A stretch of DNA of 64,000 bases, taken from contig CATWQC010000003.1 of the NCBI GenBank assembly GCA_958352845.1, positions 1 through 64,000 of the forward strand, in the 5' to 3' direction. Under the pieces are notes generated by a model, which did no database searches, had not been told where the DNA came from, and saw only the letters and a list, made by a program, of their open reading frames with translations. Within the stretch, counting starts at the first letter, position 1. Each line of letters starts with the position of its first letter. This document shows, piece after piece, positions 32,943 through 43,113 of this stretch. The DNA comes from an uncultured Collinsella sp. (GTDB lineage Bacteria; Actinomycetota; Coriobacteriia; Coriobacteriales; Coriobacteriaceae). The position numbers were made by a program, and so were the translations under genes.

Positions 32943-33368
32943 ATGAAAAAGCTCAGGACGCTTGCCGATGTGCTGCGACAGGCTGGCTTTGCACGCATTA
33001 CGGGCCTGTTTCTTATTTTCTATCTGCTTTGCTCGACGGCTGTCTGGCTGTCCGAGCCAACGACCCTTACGTTTGGCGATGGCCTGTGGTTTAGCTTTGA
33101 GACGGTCTCGACGATCGGCTTTGGCGACATTCCGGCCGAGACACCGGTTGCCCGCGCCATTACCGTCATTCTGAGCATCATCAGCATCTTCTACATCGCC
33201 ATGCTCACGGGCGTGGCGGTGAACTACTGCAATACGCTTATCAAGATGCGCCAAAAGGACACCATGGCGTGCTTTATGGATGATCTGGAGCATTTGGAAG
33301 AGCTCGATCGCGACCAGCTCGCCGATCTGTCGCGCCGTGTGCGCGAGTATCGTCGACGCCAGCGCTAA
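32943..33368 (+). CDS. Two-helix potassium channel protein
   Basis: 141 residues from the ATG at 32943, chosen for GGAAGGGG upstream and for the amphipathic MKKLRTLADVLRQAGF start. Helices at about 17-37 and 73-98 flank a pore loop with the selectivity filter STIGFGD (a TxGFGD variant of TVGYGD). A charged cytoplasmic tail follows (EELDRDQLADLSRRVREYRRRQR) with no RCK domain. It should form a tetrameric potassium channel. It is 36 bp upstream of the LOG-family gene in the same direction. Confidence 0.88.
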   Translation: MKKLRTLADVLRQAGFARITGLFLIFYLLCSTAVWLSEPTTLTFGDGLWFSFETVSTIGFGDIPAETPVARAITVILSIISIFYIAMLTGVAVNYCNTLIKMRQKDTMACFMDDLEHLEELDRDQLADLSRRVREYRRRQR

Positions 33369-33404
33369 GACGAACGTCGTGCGCCACAACAAGGGGGACC
33401 AAAC

Positions 33405-33938
33405 ATGAACATCACCGTCTACCTGGGCGCGAGCGTCGGCAACGACCCGGCGTTTCTGCCCGCAGTGCAGGAGCTGGGCAATTGGATTGGCGCCAACGGA
33501 CACGCGCTCGTATACGGCGGGTCCAAATCGGGACTGATGGGCGCGCTCGCCGATAGCGTACTCGAGGCAGGCGGACATGTGACGGGTGTGGAGCCGAGCT
33601 TTTTTATCGAGGCAGAGTTTCAACACGACGGAATCGACGACCTTATCGTGACGAGCGACATGGCCGAGCGCAAAGCCAAGATGATCGAGCTCGGCGATGC
33701 GTTCATCGCATTTCCGGGCGGCACGGGCACGCTCGAGGAGATTGCCGAGGTTATGTCCGCGGTGTCGTTGGGGCACCTGAGCTCTCCGTGCATCCTGTAT
33801 AACCTGGACGGTTACTACAACGACCTCAAGGCGTTGCTCGGGCACATGATTGATAAGGGGCTTTCGAGCCCGAGGCGCCAGCACGGCATCTACTTTGCCG
33901 ACGATTTGCGCGAGATTGCCTCGATTATCAACGGATAA
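33405..33938 (+). CDS. LOG-family nucleotide 5'-monophosphate phosphoribohydrolase
   Basis: 177 residues with AAGGGGG upstream. The LOG fold shows the start VYLGASVGNDP, VYGGSKSGLMGALAD, and the catalytic/substrate motif PGGTGTLEEIAE, with RK in MAERKAKMIE. Family members release the base from AMP-type nucleotides, including N6-modified adenines (cytokinins). Role here is probably nucleotide salvage or housekeeping; a link with the adjacent potassium channel is not obvious. Confidence 0.93.
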   Translation: MNITVYLGASVGNDPAFLPAVQELGNWIGANGHALVYGGSKSGLMGALADSVLEAGGHVTGVEPSFFIEAEFQHDGIDDLIVTSDMAERKAKMIELGDAFIAFPGGTGTLEEIAEVMSAVSLGHLSSPCILYNLDGYYNDLKALLGHMIDKGLSSPRRQHGIYFADDLREIASIING

Positions 33939-34063
33939 GTCTTGAGCCTGCCCCACTATGGCTCCCAATGGTGCCGTTTGCGGCGCAGGTGGTTGGCTCG
34001 TTCGGGCAACGCTCGCTCTACAATAAAACGTATCTATGTCGACTTTGACCGCGGGAGGACCCG

Positions 34064-35368
34064 ATGGATAACCTTGCCAAACCCACGAACCGAGCGCTGT
34101 TTTTGGTCAGCGTTGCCGTGACCGGCGCACTCGCGGGTGCCGCAGTCTGGCTGTTCTTTTTTGCGATGGAGCACGGTATCGACTATCTATGGACCGAGAT
34201 TCCGCACGCGCTGGGCGTCGCTTCGCCCGAGCTTGCCAGCGGCCCGTTTGGCTTTCTGCCGTACCCGTTTTTTGTCTGCCTGCTGGGCGGCCTGTTAATC
34301 GGTCTGTACGAAAAGATGACAGGCACCAAGACCGATGACCTCAACCAGGTGATGGCTAAGGTTAAGCAAGACGGGCGCTACCCGTACGACAACCTGGGCA
34401 AGCTTTCGCTCGCGGCATTGCTGCCGCTGCTGTTTGGCGGAAGCATTGGACCGGAGGCCGGCCTGACCGGCGTTATCGCCGGTCTGTGCAGCTGGGTCGG
34501 CGACCGCATGCGTCGCTTTGGCGCCGAGTTTAGGGAGCTCACGTTGCTAGGCACCCAGGCTGCCCTGACGGCGCTCTTTACCGCGCCCGTCTTTGGCTTT
34601 GTGGCGCTGCTTGCCGGTAGCACCGACGGCCAGGGTGAAGACGCCGACGATGAGTCCGCGTCCGGCGAGATCACCATCAAGCTGCCCAAGGCGCAAAAGA
34701 CGGTGGTCTACGGTATTGCGATTGCCGGCGGTCTGGGCACCTACCTGCTGCTTGGACAGCTTGTGGGCGGCGGCATGGGCATGCCCAGGTTCGAGTCCGC
34801 CGAGGTGGGCAACCTAGAGCTTACCTGGCTCGTCCCTCTGTCGTTGATCGGCACCGTCTGCGGCTGGCTGTACTTTGTCTCTGAGCATGCAAGCGAGGCA
34901 CTGTCCCATGCAATAGGGGAGCGTCCTGTCGTCAAGGCCATGCTGGCCGGTCTGGCACTCGCCATCTGTGGCACGGTCCTGCCCTATACCATGTTTGCCG
35001 GCGAGACCCAGGCCGACGTGCTCATGGAAACCTATCTGACCATTCCCGCTGGCGTGCTTATCGCGACCGGTCTTGTTAAGGCCATGCTGACGCCCGCCCT
35101 CATCAACCTTGGTTGGCGCGGCGGTCACTTCTTCCCGGTTATCTTCTCGGGCGTAAGCCTGGGCTATGGCCTTGCCATCCTCACCGGCGCAGATCCGGTC
35201 TTTTGCGTCGCCGTCTGCACGGCATCGACGATGGGTGCGGTCATGCGTCAGCCGGTCATGGTCGTGGGCCTGCTGCTCATGTGCTTCCCACTCAAGGGTA
35301 TCGTCTGCATGATCATCGCGGCCGTCATCGCCGCCGACATTCCACTGCCCAAGCCGCTGCGCAAGTAG
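34064..35368 (+). CDS. CLC/YfeO-type ion channel or transporter
   Basis: 434 residues with GGGAGGA upstream, about ten membrane helices. The CLC-type signature is GGSIGPEAGLTGVIAGLCSW near residue 125, and the late anion-binding loop equivalent is LGWRGGHFFPVIFSG near 350. A short charged loop (GQGEDADDESASGE) interrupts the middle. It matches the YfeO branch of the chloride-channel superfamily, for which the ion is not settled (chloride or fluoride are candidates). A TACAAT box lies upstream at about 34019. Confidence 0.88.
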   Translation: MDNLAKPTNRALFLVSVAVTGALAGAAVWLFFFAMEHGIDYLWTEIPHALGVASPELASGPFGFLPYPFFVCLLGGLLIGLYEKMTGTKTDDLNQVMAKVKQDGRYPYDNLGKLSLAALLPLLFGGSIGPEAGLTGVIAGLCSWVGDRMRRFGAEFRELTLLGTQAALTALFTAPVFGFVALLAGSTDGQGEDADDESASGEITIKLPKAQKTVVYGIAIAGGLGTYLLLGQLVGGGMGMPRFESAEVGNLELTWLVPLSLIGTVCGWLYFVSEHASEALSHAIGERPVVKAMLAGLALAICGTVLPYTMFAGETQADVLMETYLTIPAGVLIATGLVKAMLTPALINLGWRGGHFFPVIFSGVSLGYGLAILTGADPVFCVAVCTASTMGAVMRQPVMVVGLLLMCFPLKGIVCMIIAAVIAADIPLPKPLRK

Positions 35369-35458
35369 TACAGTGGCGCACGCCGGGGACATGCCCTTTG
35401 CCACGGATTTGCGGGGAGGGGCGGCGATCGCGTCCTTCGCGGATTGAGACTCGTGTGG

Positions 35459-36157
35459 CTACAGATCGCGTACTCGATAAACCTTGGTGCTGACGGTGCA
35501 GCTGATTGCGCATAGTGCGAGCGCCAGTACGGCAATTCCTGCACACAGACAGCCAAGGACGGCAGGATCGGGATTCGCCCCGGCAATCGACATAAGCCAG
35601 TTGCTGATGGGGTTGGAGGAGCTCAGCGCTGCCATGGTAAGGCATCCGAGTAGGGCAAACAGGCCAACGGATAGGCGCAGTGCCTCCATGTGTCCAAATC
35701 GGAAGAACAGCGGCTGTGCCAAGAACACCATCATGAGGGAAATGAGCATCGATGCTGCCGAGGCAATTGCGATCTCAAAGATGGTTTGTCCTGTCGAGGC
35801 CACGCCCGCGCTGTTGAAGAACGGAAGGGCGATGATGTTCAAAAGCACGGCGGCGCAGGCCATGATGGCCGAGAAGACAACGATGCACAGGTAGCGTACG
35901 CAAATTATGTCTTTGCGCGTGAGAGGCAGCGTTGCCCGATAACGCTCCCATCCGTTTTGATTGTCGAAACCGGCCAGTGAGTTCATGACTATGATGGGCG
36001 ACATGGCACTGACGGCGCAGGCGCCGGCGCTCATACCGGAATCGCCATCCGACGCGTTGACGAGCGTCAGCACAACGAAGATGAACAAGCCGACGCCCGC
36101 AATGCTCGGGATGAGCGTGCGAACGATGGCGAGTTCGGACATAAAGGCGCGTTTCAT
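35459..36157 (-). CDS. ABC-2 type transporter permease
   Basis: 232 residues with six hydrophobic segments, beginning MKRAFMSELAIVRTLIPSIAG and containing NQNGWERYRATLPLTRKDII, the typical ABC2_membrane loop of YtrC/YthQ-like permeases. Its ATG overlaps the stop of the ATPase gene by 4 bp (ATGA), so the two are translationally coupled. It pairs with that ATPase and the GntR regulator. The substrate is unknown; related systems respond to cell-wall antibiotics. Confidence 0.88.
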   Translation of the reverse strand: MKRAFMSELAIVRTLIPSIAGVGLFIFVVLTLVNASDGDSGMSAGACAVSAMSPIIVMNSLAGFDNQNGWERYRATLPLTRKDIICVRYLCIVVFSAIMACAAVLLNIIALPFFNSAGVASTGQTIFEIAIASAASMLISLMMVFLAQPLFFRFGHMEALRLSVGLFALLGCLTMAALSSSNPISNWLMSIAGANPDPAVLGCLCAGIAVLALALCAISCTVSTKVYRVRDL

Positions 36158-37035
36158 TTCGAAGCCCCTTTCAGTATGAGGCGCAGATAGTCATCAATGG
36201 TTGCCCGATCGCAGGGAATCTCGGGAAAGGCCTCGAGCGTTTCGCGACGGTTGGGTACGAGTACGTCCACGCTGTAGGCGTGACGGGCGGCACGGGCGCC
36301 TTCGACGCAAGCCATAAGCTCGGCAGCCTGCGATTGGGTGCAGTGGGCGATGCCGGCGCGGTCGGTAATGTCCTCGCGCGGCAGGTCAAAAATAATCGAG
36401 CCATTATCGATGCAGATGACGCGATCAGCGGTGCGATCGAGGTCGGACGTAATGTGGCTCGAGAGCAGCACACTGTGCTGGCCGTCGGCGACAAAGGCAA
36501 GCAGCTCATCAAGCAGTTCCTCGCGTGCCATGGGATCGAGGCCCGCGGTGGCTTCGTCCAAAACGAGCAGCTTGGCCTTGTGACTGAGCGCACAGGCAAG
36601 CTGCAGTTTCATGCCCATGCCGCGGGAGAGGTCCTTGACCTTTGTCTTGGGATCGAGGCCAAATCGGTTGATGAATCCGGCGAACGTTTCGCGGTCCCAC
36701 GTGGGGTACGCTGGGCCTACGAGCGACTCGATCTGGCCCACCTTGAGCGTGGAGGGGAAGGGGCACGTGTCCAGGACAAGACCGACGCGGGAGCGTAGAT
36801 GGCGTTGCGACTCATCGGGCGCGTCGGCGCCACAGCGCTGCCCAAACAGGTGCACTTCGCCGGCATCGAGCTTTATAAGCCCGAGAGCAGCTCGAATCGT
36901 CGTTGTTTTGCCAGCACCGTTGGCACCAACAAAGCCGATGATCTGGCCAGGCTCCACGGCAAGCGTGACGTCGCGCAGCGAAAATCGGTCGCTTACAGCG
37001 TGTGAGATGCCTTTGATTTCAAGCAAGTTTTGCAT
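36154..37035 (-). CDS. ABC transporter ATP-binding protein
   Basis: 293 residues. Walker A GANGAGKTT near 38, signature-type LSRGMGMKLQLACAL, Walker B LLVLDEATAGLDPMAR, and the switch histidine in LLSSHI. The C-terminal extension of about 80 residues is typical of YtrB/YxlF-type ATPases with ABC-2 permeases. It lies 23 bp after the GntR gene and overlaps the permease gene, forming a three-gene YtrA-like operon. Confidence 0.93.
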   Translation of the reverse strand: MQNLLEIKGISHAVSDRFSLRDVTLAVEPGQIIGFVGANGAGKTTTIRAALGLIKLDAGEVHLFGQRCGADAPDESQRHLRSRVGLVLDTCPFPSTLKVGQIESLVGPAYPTWDRETFAGFINRFGLDPKTKVKDLSRGMGMKLQLACALSHKAKLLVLDEATAGLDPMAREELLDELLAFVADGQHSVLLSSHITSDLDRTADRVICIDNGSIIFDLPREDITDRAGIAHCTQSQAAELMACVEGARAARHAYSVDVLVPNRRETLEAFPEIPCDRATIDDYLRLILKGASK

Positions 37036-37058
37036 GGTATAGCCTTTCTTGCAGATGG

Positions 37059-37439
37059 CTACTGCATGGTTTCGGGGGCTACCAGGTCGAGCATCTCGTG
37101 CAGTTTGTCGCGCGTGACGCCCAGGGTTTCGGCTTGGCTCGCCGCTTTCGCAAGTAGCTCTTCGATATGGCAGAGCTGGTTTTCGCGCAAAAGCTCCTGG
37201 TTGCCCTCGGCGACAAAACAGCCCTTGCCCTGCACGGTGCAGATAAAGCCAAGCTGCTCCAAGTCGGCGTAGGCACGCTTGGTGGTGATTACGCTCACGC
37301 CCAGGTCGCTCGCGAGTGCACGGATGCTGGGGAGTTTGGCTCCCGCAGCGAGCGTGCCCGATAAGATCTGAGCTTTGACCTGCGAGGTTATCTGCTCGTA
37401 GATGGGCTTATCGCTCGAATTGGATAGGATGATGTCCAC
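37059..37439 (-). CDS. GntR-family (YtrA subfamily) repressor
   Basis: 126 residues, the compact YtrA form: winged helix (PIYEQITSQVKAQILSGTLAAGAKLPSIRALASDLGVS written in two pieces: KAQILSGTLAAG and LPSIRALASDLGVS) followed by only about 50 residues of helix instead of a ligand domain. It is the first gene of the operon with the ABC ATPase and permease, and an inverted repeat GTGTATATA/TATATACAC overlaps its own promoter, so it is expected to repress the operon. Confidence 0.93.
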   Translation of the reverse strand: MDIILSNSSDKPIYEQITSQVKAQILSGTLAAGAKLPSIRALASDLGVSVITTKRAYADLEQLGFICTVQGKGCFVAEGNQELLRENQLCHIEELLAKAASQAETLGVTRDKLHEMLDLVAPETMQ

Positions 37440-37466
37440 AGCGGCTCCTTAGCTATTGGGCTACAC

Positions 37467-37517
37467 GTGTATATAACCGGTAAGCACAGTATATATACAC
37501 TATGCACAGTTATGCAA
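37467..37517 (-). promoter_or_regulatory. Promoter and operator of the GntR/ABC operon
   Basis: On the minus strand TTGCAT (37517-37512), 18 bp, TATACT (37493-37488) form a promoter. The perfect inverted repeat GTGTATATA (37467-37475) and TATATACAC (37492-37500) overlaps the -10 box and the start region, as expected for a YtrA-type repressor site. Confidence 0.75.
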
Positions 37518-37565
37518 GAGCTAAATGTGGAATAGACCATCGGCGCCGCGCTTGCTCCAAAACAA

Positions 37566-37861
37566 TCTCAATCTGTAACATCTGGATCCGTTTTTGGTCG
37601 CCAGCTGTTACAGATTGAGATGTTATTTTCCCGCCTGCCTATTTGTCTCAATCTGTAACAGTAAGAGTCGATTTGCGCGGCTAGATGTTACAGAACGAGA
37701 CATTGGCTGCCTGCCTTTCCGTTTATCTCGATTTGTAACAGCTAGACCCAATTTGGGCGGTCAGGTGTTACAGATTGAGATTGTGTCGGCGGGCAGGTTT
37801 GTTTGTCTCAATCTGTAACAGATAGGGGGGGCAAATAAGCTCTGCTGTTACAGATTGAGAC
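37566..37861. repeat. Array of eight 15-bp repeats alternating in orientation every 40 bp (family C)
   Basis: TCTCAATCTGTAACA or close variants start at 37566, 37646, 37726 and 37806; its reverse complement TGTTACAGATTGAGA starts at 37606, 37686, 37766 and 37846. Every repeat is thus separated from the next by exactly 25 bp. Adjacent repeats pair into four 55-bp hairpins with an 80-bp period. The seven spacers differ, though those inside hairpins and those between hairpins each show weak similarity. It occupies most of the 566-bp gap between the GntR gene and prfC. Confidence 0.95.
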
Positions 37862-38005
37862 AGTCTGCTGCAGAATACTTTCGATAACTAGCCGTTCACG
37901 TTCTGACTGATGAATTTGTCCTGATAGGTGCCCTAGAGCGGGATTTCGCGGCTACAATAATACGGTTACAACGACGTAATGCACTCAATGCAAGAAAGGA
38001 TCCGC

Positions 38006-39619
<1,614 letters not shown>

Positions 39620-39624
39620 CGCAT

Positions 39625-39656
39625 CGGCGCGGTGGCCCTGCGGAGCTGCCGCGCCG
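39625..39656 (+). terminator. Hairpin terminator of prfC
   Basis: CGGCGCGG and CCGCGCCG form a GC-rich stem with further inner pairing, followed by GTTTGCTT. The T-run is short, so confidence is moderate. Confidence 0.55.
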
Positions 39657-39661
39657 TTTGC

Positions 39662-39690
39662 TTGCCTGATGCCGTGTGAGCGGCTATCAT
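39662..39690 (+). promoter_or_regulatory. Promoter of the VUT transporter operon
   Basis: TTGCCT (39662-39667), 17 bp, TATCAT (39685-39690). Transcription starting near 39697 would give an 80-base leader that contains the riboswitch-like fold at 39720-39763. Confidence 0.6.
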
Positions 39691-39719
39691 ACCCACCGTC
39701 GTCTCAAGACCGGGGCGTC

Positions 39720-39769
39720 CGAGCAGTTCGGGTCCGATATCCTGCTCGTTAAACCTAAAACCAAAGGAG
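39720..39769 (+). promoter_or_regulatory. Putative preQ1-I riboswitch
   Basis: Stem CGAGCAG (39720-39726) and CTGCTCG (39742-39748) closes a 15-base loop starting TTC, as in preQ1-I aptamers. GGG in the loop (39730-39732) can pair with CCT (39754-39756) in the A-rich tail TTAAACCTAAAACC, giving the H-type pseudoknot. The ribosome binding site AGGAG (39765-39769) follows directly, so ligand binding could hide it. The gene controlled is a queuosine-precursor transporter, the expected target. Assigned by structure and context only. Confidence 0.6.
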
Positions 39770-39775
39770 TACATA

Positions 39776-40498
39776 ATGATCAAGAAGGTCATGGAGGACT
39801 ACAAGGTCCTGTTGCGGAGCATTCCCGCGGCAACGGTTTCGCTGTTTTTCGTGAGCGTCATCATGATGAACCTGCTGGCCAACAAAGAGCTCATCAGCCT
39901 GCCGTATCTGGCACTCGATTGCGGCTTTGTGGTGAGCTGGGTTTCGTTTTTGTGCCAGGACATGATCTGCAAGCGCTTTGGCGCCAAGGCATCCATCAAA
40001 ATCTCTATCCTCGCACTGGCGGTCAACCTTGCCGTGAGCCTGTGCTTTTGGGCGTGCTCGCTCACGCCCGGCATGTGGGGCGCGTACTACGATACGGGCA
40101 TGATCGAGGTCAACAATGCCCTTAACGCCACCATCGGCGGCACCTGGTACGTGGTGCTGGGCTCTTCGCTGGCAATGCTCGTTTCTGCCGTGGTTAACTC
40201 CACGCTCAACCAGTCGCTCGGCCGTATGCTCAAAAAGAATAACTTTGCGAGCTTTGCCTTCCGCTCCTATGTGTCCACGGGCGTTGGCCAGTTTATCGAC
40301 AACCTGGTCTTTGCCATTGTGGTAAGCCACACGTTCTTTGGTTGGACCTGGGTACAGGTCCTTATGTGCTCGCTGACGGGTGCCGTCGCCGAGCTGCTGT
40401 GCGAGGTCTTCCTGAGCCCCGTGGGCTACAAGGTCGTGCGCGGCTGGGAGCGCGAGAACGTGGGCGCCGAGTACCTCGAGCGCCACGCAACCGCCTAA
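39776..40498 (+). CDS. VUT-family (YhhQ-like) queuosine precursor transporter
   Basis: 240 residues, six hydrophobic segments, with the family landmarks MNLLANKEL, DCGFVVSWVSFLCQDMI-type conserved acidic helix (DCGFVVSW) and the late GQFIDNLVFAIVVSH. VUT proteins import preQ0/preQ1 for the queuosine modification of tRNA. A preQ1-like riboswitch lies in its leader, which supports the assignment. AAAGGAG seven bases before the ATG. The SDR gene follows after 9 bp. Confidence 0.9.
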   Translation: MIKKVMEDYKVLLRSIPAATVSLFFVSVIMMNLLANKELISLPYLALDCGFVVSWVSFLCQDMICKRFGAKASIKISILALAVNLAVSLCFWACSLTPGMWGAYYDTGMIEVNNALNATIGGTWYVVLGSSLAMLVSAVVNSTLNQSLGRMLKKNNFASFAFRSYVSTGVGQFIDNLVFAIVVSHTFFGWTWVQVLMCSLTGAVAELLCEVFLSPVGYKVVRGWERENVGAEYLERHATA

Positions 40499-40507
40499 GG
40501 AGCAAGT

Positions 40508-41188
40508 ATGCGGGTTTTGATCACGGGCGCTTCGGGCGGTATCGGAGCCGCGTGCGTGCAGCGCTTTTTGGACGAGGGCCACGAGGTCGTGGGCTTTGAT
40601 CTGCTGCCGGCGGCGATCGAACACGAGCGCTACCGCCATCTGATCGTTGATGTTCGCGAACCGGACTCGTTTCCAGACGACCTTGAACCCCAGGTAATCG
40701 TGAACGTTGCCGGCACGCAGGATTCGGCCGACGACATCGCCGCCAACCTGTGTGGCACCATCAGCGTGACCGAGCGTTACGCCTTTGTGGGGGAGGGGCT
40801 TGCCGCCAAGCCGGCGCCGGCTATTAAATCCGTGGTCAATGTGGGGTCGGCGAGCGGGCATACGGGATCGGAGTTTCCCGCCTATGCCGCCAGCAAGGGC
40901 GGCGTTATCGCCTACACCAAAAACCTTGCAAACCGCCTAGCACCGCAGGCCATTGCCAACAGTGTGGACCCGGGTGGCGTTATCACGCCGCTCAACCGTT
41001 GCGTGATGGAAGACGAACACCTGTGGAGCCAGATTATGGAGCTCACGCCGCTTAAGCGCTGGGCCACCGCCCAAGAGATCGCCGAGTGGATCTACTTTGT
41101 GGGCGTGACCAACCGGTTTATGACCGGGCAGAGCCTGCTGATCGATGGCGGCGAGGCCGGCCGCACACAATTTATTTGGCCCGAATAG
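40508..41188 (+). CDS. Short-chain dehydrogenase/reductase
   Basis: 226 residues with AAGGAG upstream. The Rossmann nucleotide motif is TGASGGIG at residues 6-13; the catalytic serine lies in VNVGSASG and the YxxxK pair in YAASKGG. The ending GQSLLIDGGEA is typical. It is short of the usual 240-260 residues. It is in an operon with the VUT transporter, but no SDR step is known in queuosine salvage, so the link may be casual. Confidence 0.9.
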   Translation: MRVLITGASGGIGAACVQRFLDEGHEVVGFDLLPAAIEHERYRHLIVDVREPDSFPDDLEPQVIVNVAGTQDSADDIAANLCGTISVTERYAFVGEGLAAKPAPAIKSVVNVGSASGHTGSEFPAYAASKGGVIAYTKNLANRLAPQAIANSVDPGGVITPLNRCVMEDEHLWSQIMELTPLKRWATAQEIAEWIYFVGVTNRFMTGQSLLIDGGEAGRTQFIWPE

Positions 41189-41189
41189 G

Positions 41190-41225
41190 AAACGCGCCTG
41201 ATGGAAAGCCGTCGGGCGCGTTTTT
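41190..41225. terminator. Bidirectional terminator
   Basis: AAACGCGCC and GGCGCGTTT surround a 16-base loop and are followed by TTTTT on the plus strand. It separates the convergent SDR and ung genes. Confidence 0.75.
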
Positions 41226-41238
41226 GATGTATCGATTT

Positions 41239-41964
41239 TTAGCCGAGGCAAGTCCAGTTGACGGGGGTCGAGCCGCGCTGTTCGAGTAGCCGATTGGCTG
41301 CCGAGAAGGGGCGCGACCCCATAAAGGCGGGGAGTTCTGCCGTGGCACGGTTAGCCGAAAGCGGTGAGGGGTGCGTGGAGGCCAGGCAGAACTTGCCGGT
41401 CGCCTTGCCCGCGCCGGTCGCGGCGAGCTTGCCTTCGACCATCTGCTGGGCAAAGCGGCCCCATGCCAAAAAGACTACCGGCTGGGGCAGCTGGCAGCAG
41501 CGTTCGATAACGTAGTCGGTGAGCGTGCTCCAGCCCAGCTTGGCGTGCGAGTTCGCGGCATGCTCGCGCACGGTGAGCGTGGTGTTGAGGAGCAGGACGC
41601 CCTGTTGTGCCCATGGGGTTAGGTCTCCCGTGGCGGGAATGGGGCAACCCAGATCGGCTTTGAGCTCCTTATAGATGTTGCGCAGGCTCGGCGGCAACTT
41701 GGTTTGCGTCGCGGGGACCGAGAACGACAGCCCCATTGCCTGGTTGGGTCCGTGATAGGGGTCTTGACCCAAGATGACAACCTTGACCTGGTCGGCCGGC
41801 GTGTAGGCGAGGGCATTGAGGATGTCGTCTTGTGCCGGGTAGATGGTTTGCTCGGCACGCAAAAGGGCGATGCGCTCGAGCAGCTGGTTCGTAGTGTCAC
41901 GTACCGGCTGCGGCGCATCGCCCAACCAAGTTGCTATGTTGTGGTCGCGGGTTGCGGTGTCCAT
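41239..41964 (-). CDS. ung: Uracil-DNA glycosylase (family 1)
   Basis: 241 residues. The catalytic water-activating motif is GQDPYHGPNQAMGLSFSV (aspartate in QDPYH), followed by LLLNTTLTVREHAANSH, the uracil-binding strand VVFLAWGRFAQ and the DNA-intercalating loop THPSPLSA. Length is normal. It removes uracil from DNA at the start of base-excision repair. It stands alone in its operon. Confidence 0.96.
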   Translation of the reverse strand: MDTATRDHNIATWLGDAPQPVRDTTNQLLERIALLRAEQTIYPAQDDILNALAYTPADQVKVVILGQDPYHGPNQAMGLSFSVPATQTKLPPSLRNIYKELKADLGCPIPATGDLTPWAQQGVLLLNTTLTVREHAANSHAKLGWSTLTDYVIERCCQLPQPVVFLAWGRFAQQMVEGKLAATGAGKATGKFCLASTHPSPLSANRATAELPAFMGSRPFSAANRLLEQRGSTPVNWTCLG

Positions 41965-42052
41965 GGGGCTCCTTTATGGTAGATGCTCTGTTGGCATCTA
42001 TTGTAAAGGCGCACCGGTTGCCTTTATGACACGGCTGTATGAAGAACGGGGT

Positions 42053-42955
42053 CTACGAGACGCGCTCGGGCGCTCCTGCCATACGGGCCTGTCCATGTGC
42101 ACGGAGGCGCGGAAGCTCGACGGTTGCCACCATGACGCCGGTGAGGATGAGGGTGGCGCCAAAGAAGGCGATGGGGTTCAGGACCTCGCCGACCAGGAAG
42201 AACGAAAAGACGGCAGAGCAGACCGGCTCGAGCGAGAAAGCGAAGCCGGTGGTCTCGGCAGGCACGTGGGGCTGCACGAGCGTTTGGGTGATAAAGCCAT
42301 AGGCAGAGCAGATGAGTGCGAGCGCGACGACAACGACAATCTCGCTCGGCGTGCCGGGAAGCGTGAAACCGCCAAAGGTGAATGCGGCGATACCCGAGAA
42401 TAAGCCGCCGAAGCCCAGCTGCCAAACGCCCAGGGCCAGCGGGTCGACATCTTCGACAAAGCGCTTCGCCACAATGATATGGCCGGCATAGACAAAAGCG
42501 GAGAGCAGCATGATGAGCGCGCCCGGGTTCAGGCTGGTGAAGTCGGCGCCCGAGAGCAGCAACATACCGCAGGTGACGATGGCGGTGCCGACGAGCACTT
42601 TGCGCTCGGGGGCGCGACGCAGCAGGGCGGCGTTGGCAAACGGCACGATCACGACCGTCAGGCTCTGCAAAAAGCCGGCGGTGGAGGCGGAGGTGAGGCT
42701 GGAGCCCAGGCACATGCAGGTGAGTTCGGTTGCCATAATGGCGCCGATGATGGCAGCGCGGACCATAAGGTCGCGGTTGATGCGGAAAGCGCGCTTGTGG
42801 AAGAGCAGCAGGCAAGCCACAAAGGCGATGATGCAGCGCAGCGCAACGATGCTCGTGGCGTTCATACTGTCCATGCCGATCTTCATGAGGGGGTACGAAA
42901 AGCCCCATGCGACGGGAACGGAAAATGAGAGCGCGATTGCTTTTTTGCGATCCAT
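42053..42955 (-). CDS. EamA/DMT-family transporter
   Basis: 300 residues, ten membrane helices in two EamA repeats (about 10-145 and 155-285), starting MDRKKAIALSFSVPVAWGFSYPLMKIGMD with the typical first-helix tryptophan-glycine pattern. A strong AAAAGGAG precedes the ATG. It is divergent from the LysR gene at 43114 and probably under its control. Substrate unknown; amino acids or metabolites are usual. Confidence 0.92.
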   Translation of the reverse strand: MDRKKAIALSFSVPVAWGFSYPLMKIGMDSMNATSIVALRCIIAFVACLLLFHKRAFRINRDLMVRAAIIGAIMATELTCMCLGSSLTSASTAGFLQSLTVVIVPFANAALLRRAPERKVLVGTAIVTCGMLLLSGADFTSLNPGALIMLLSAFVYAGHIIVAKRFVEDVDPLALGVWQLGFGGLFSGIAAFTFGGFTLPGTPSEIVVVVALALICSAYGFITQTLVQPHVPAETTGFAFSLEPVCSAVFSFFLVGEVLNPIAFFGATLILTGVMVATVELPRLRAHGQARMAGAPERVS

Positions 42956-43113
42956 GGGACTCCTTTTGTTACAGAACGGTTTCGTAAAAAGGATTCTGCT
43001 CCCAGATGTAGATGTAGTAAAGCGAATGTATCTTCAGTATGATTAAGAAATGCTAATGTTGGCAGAAAAAGCCCTGGCAAAACGTTTTACGCCTACATCG
43101 ATGTGGAGGCACG

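Noticed and set aside
37566..37861. CRISPR array
   Set aside because: Spacing is regular but repeats are only 15 bp, alternate in orientation, and spacers are 25 bp; no cas genes are in the window.
42967..42978. TGTTACAGAACG match to a family C arm
   Set aside because: It is a single 12-bp match in the EamA leader without a paired partner; chance is adequate.
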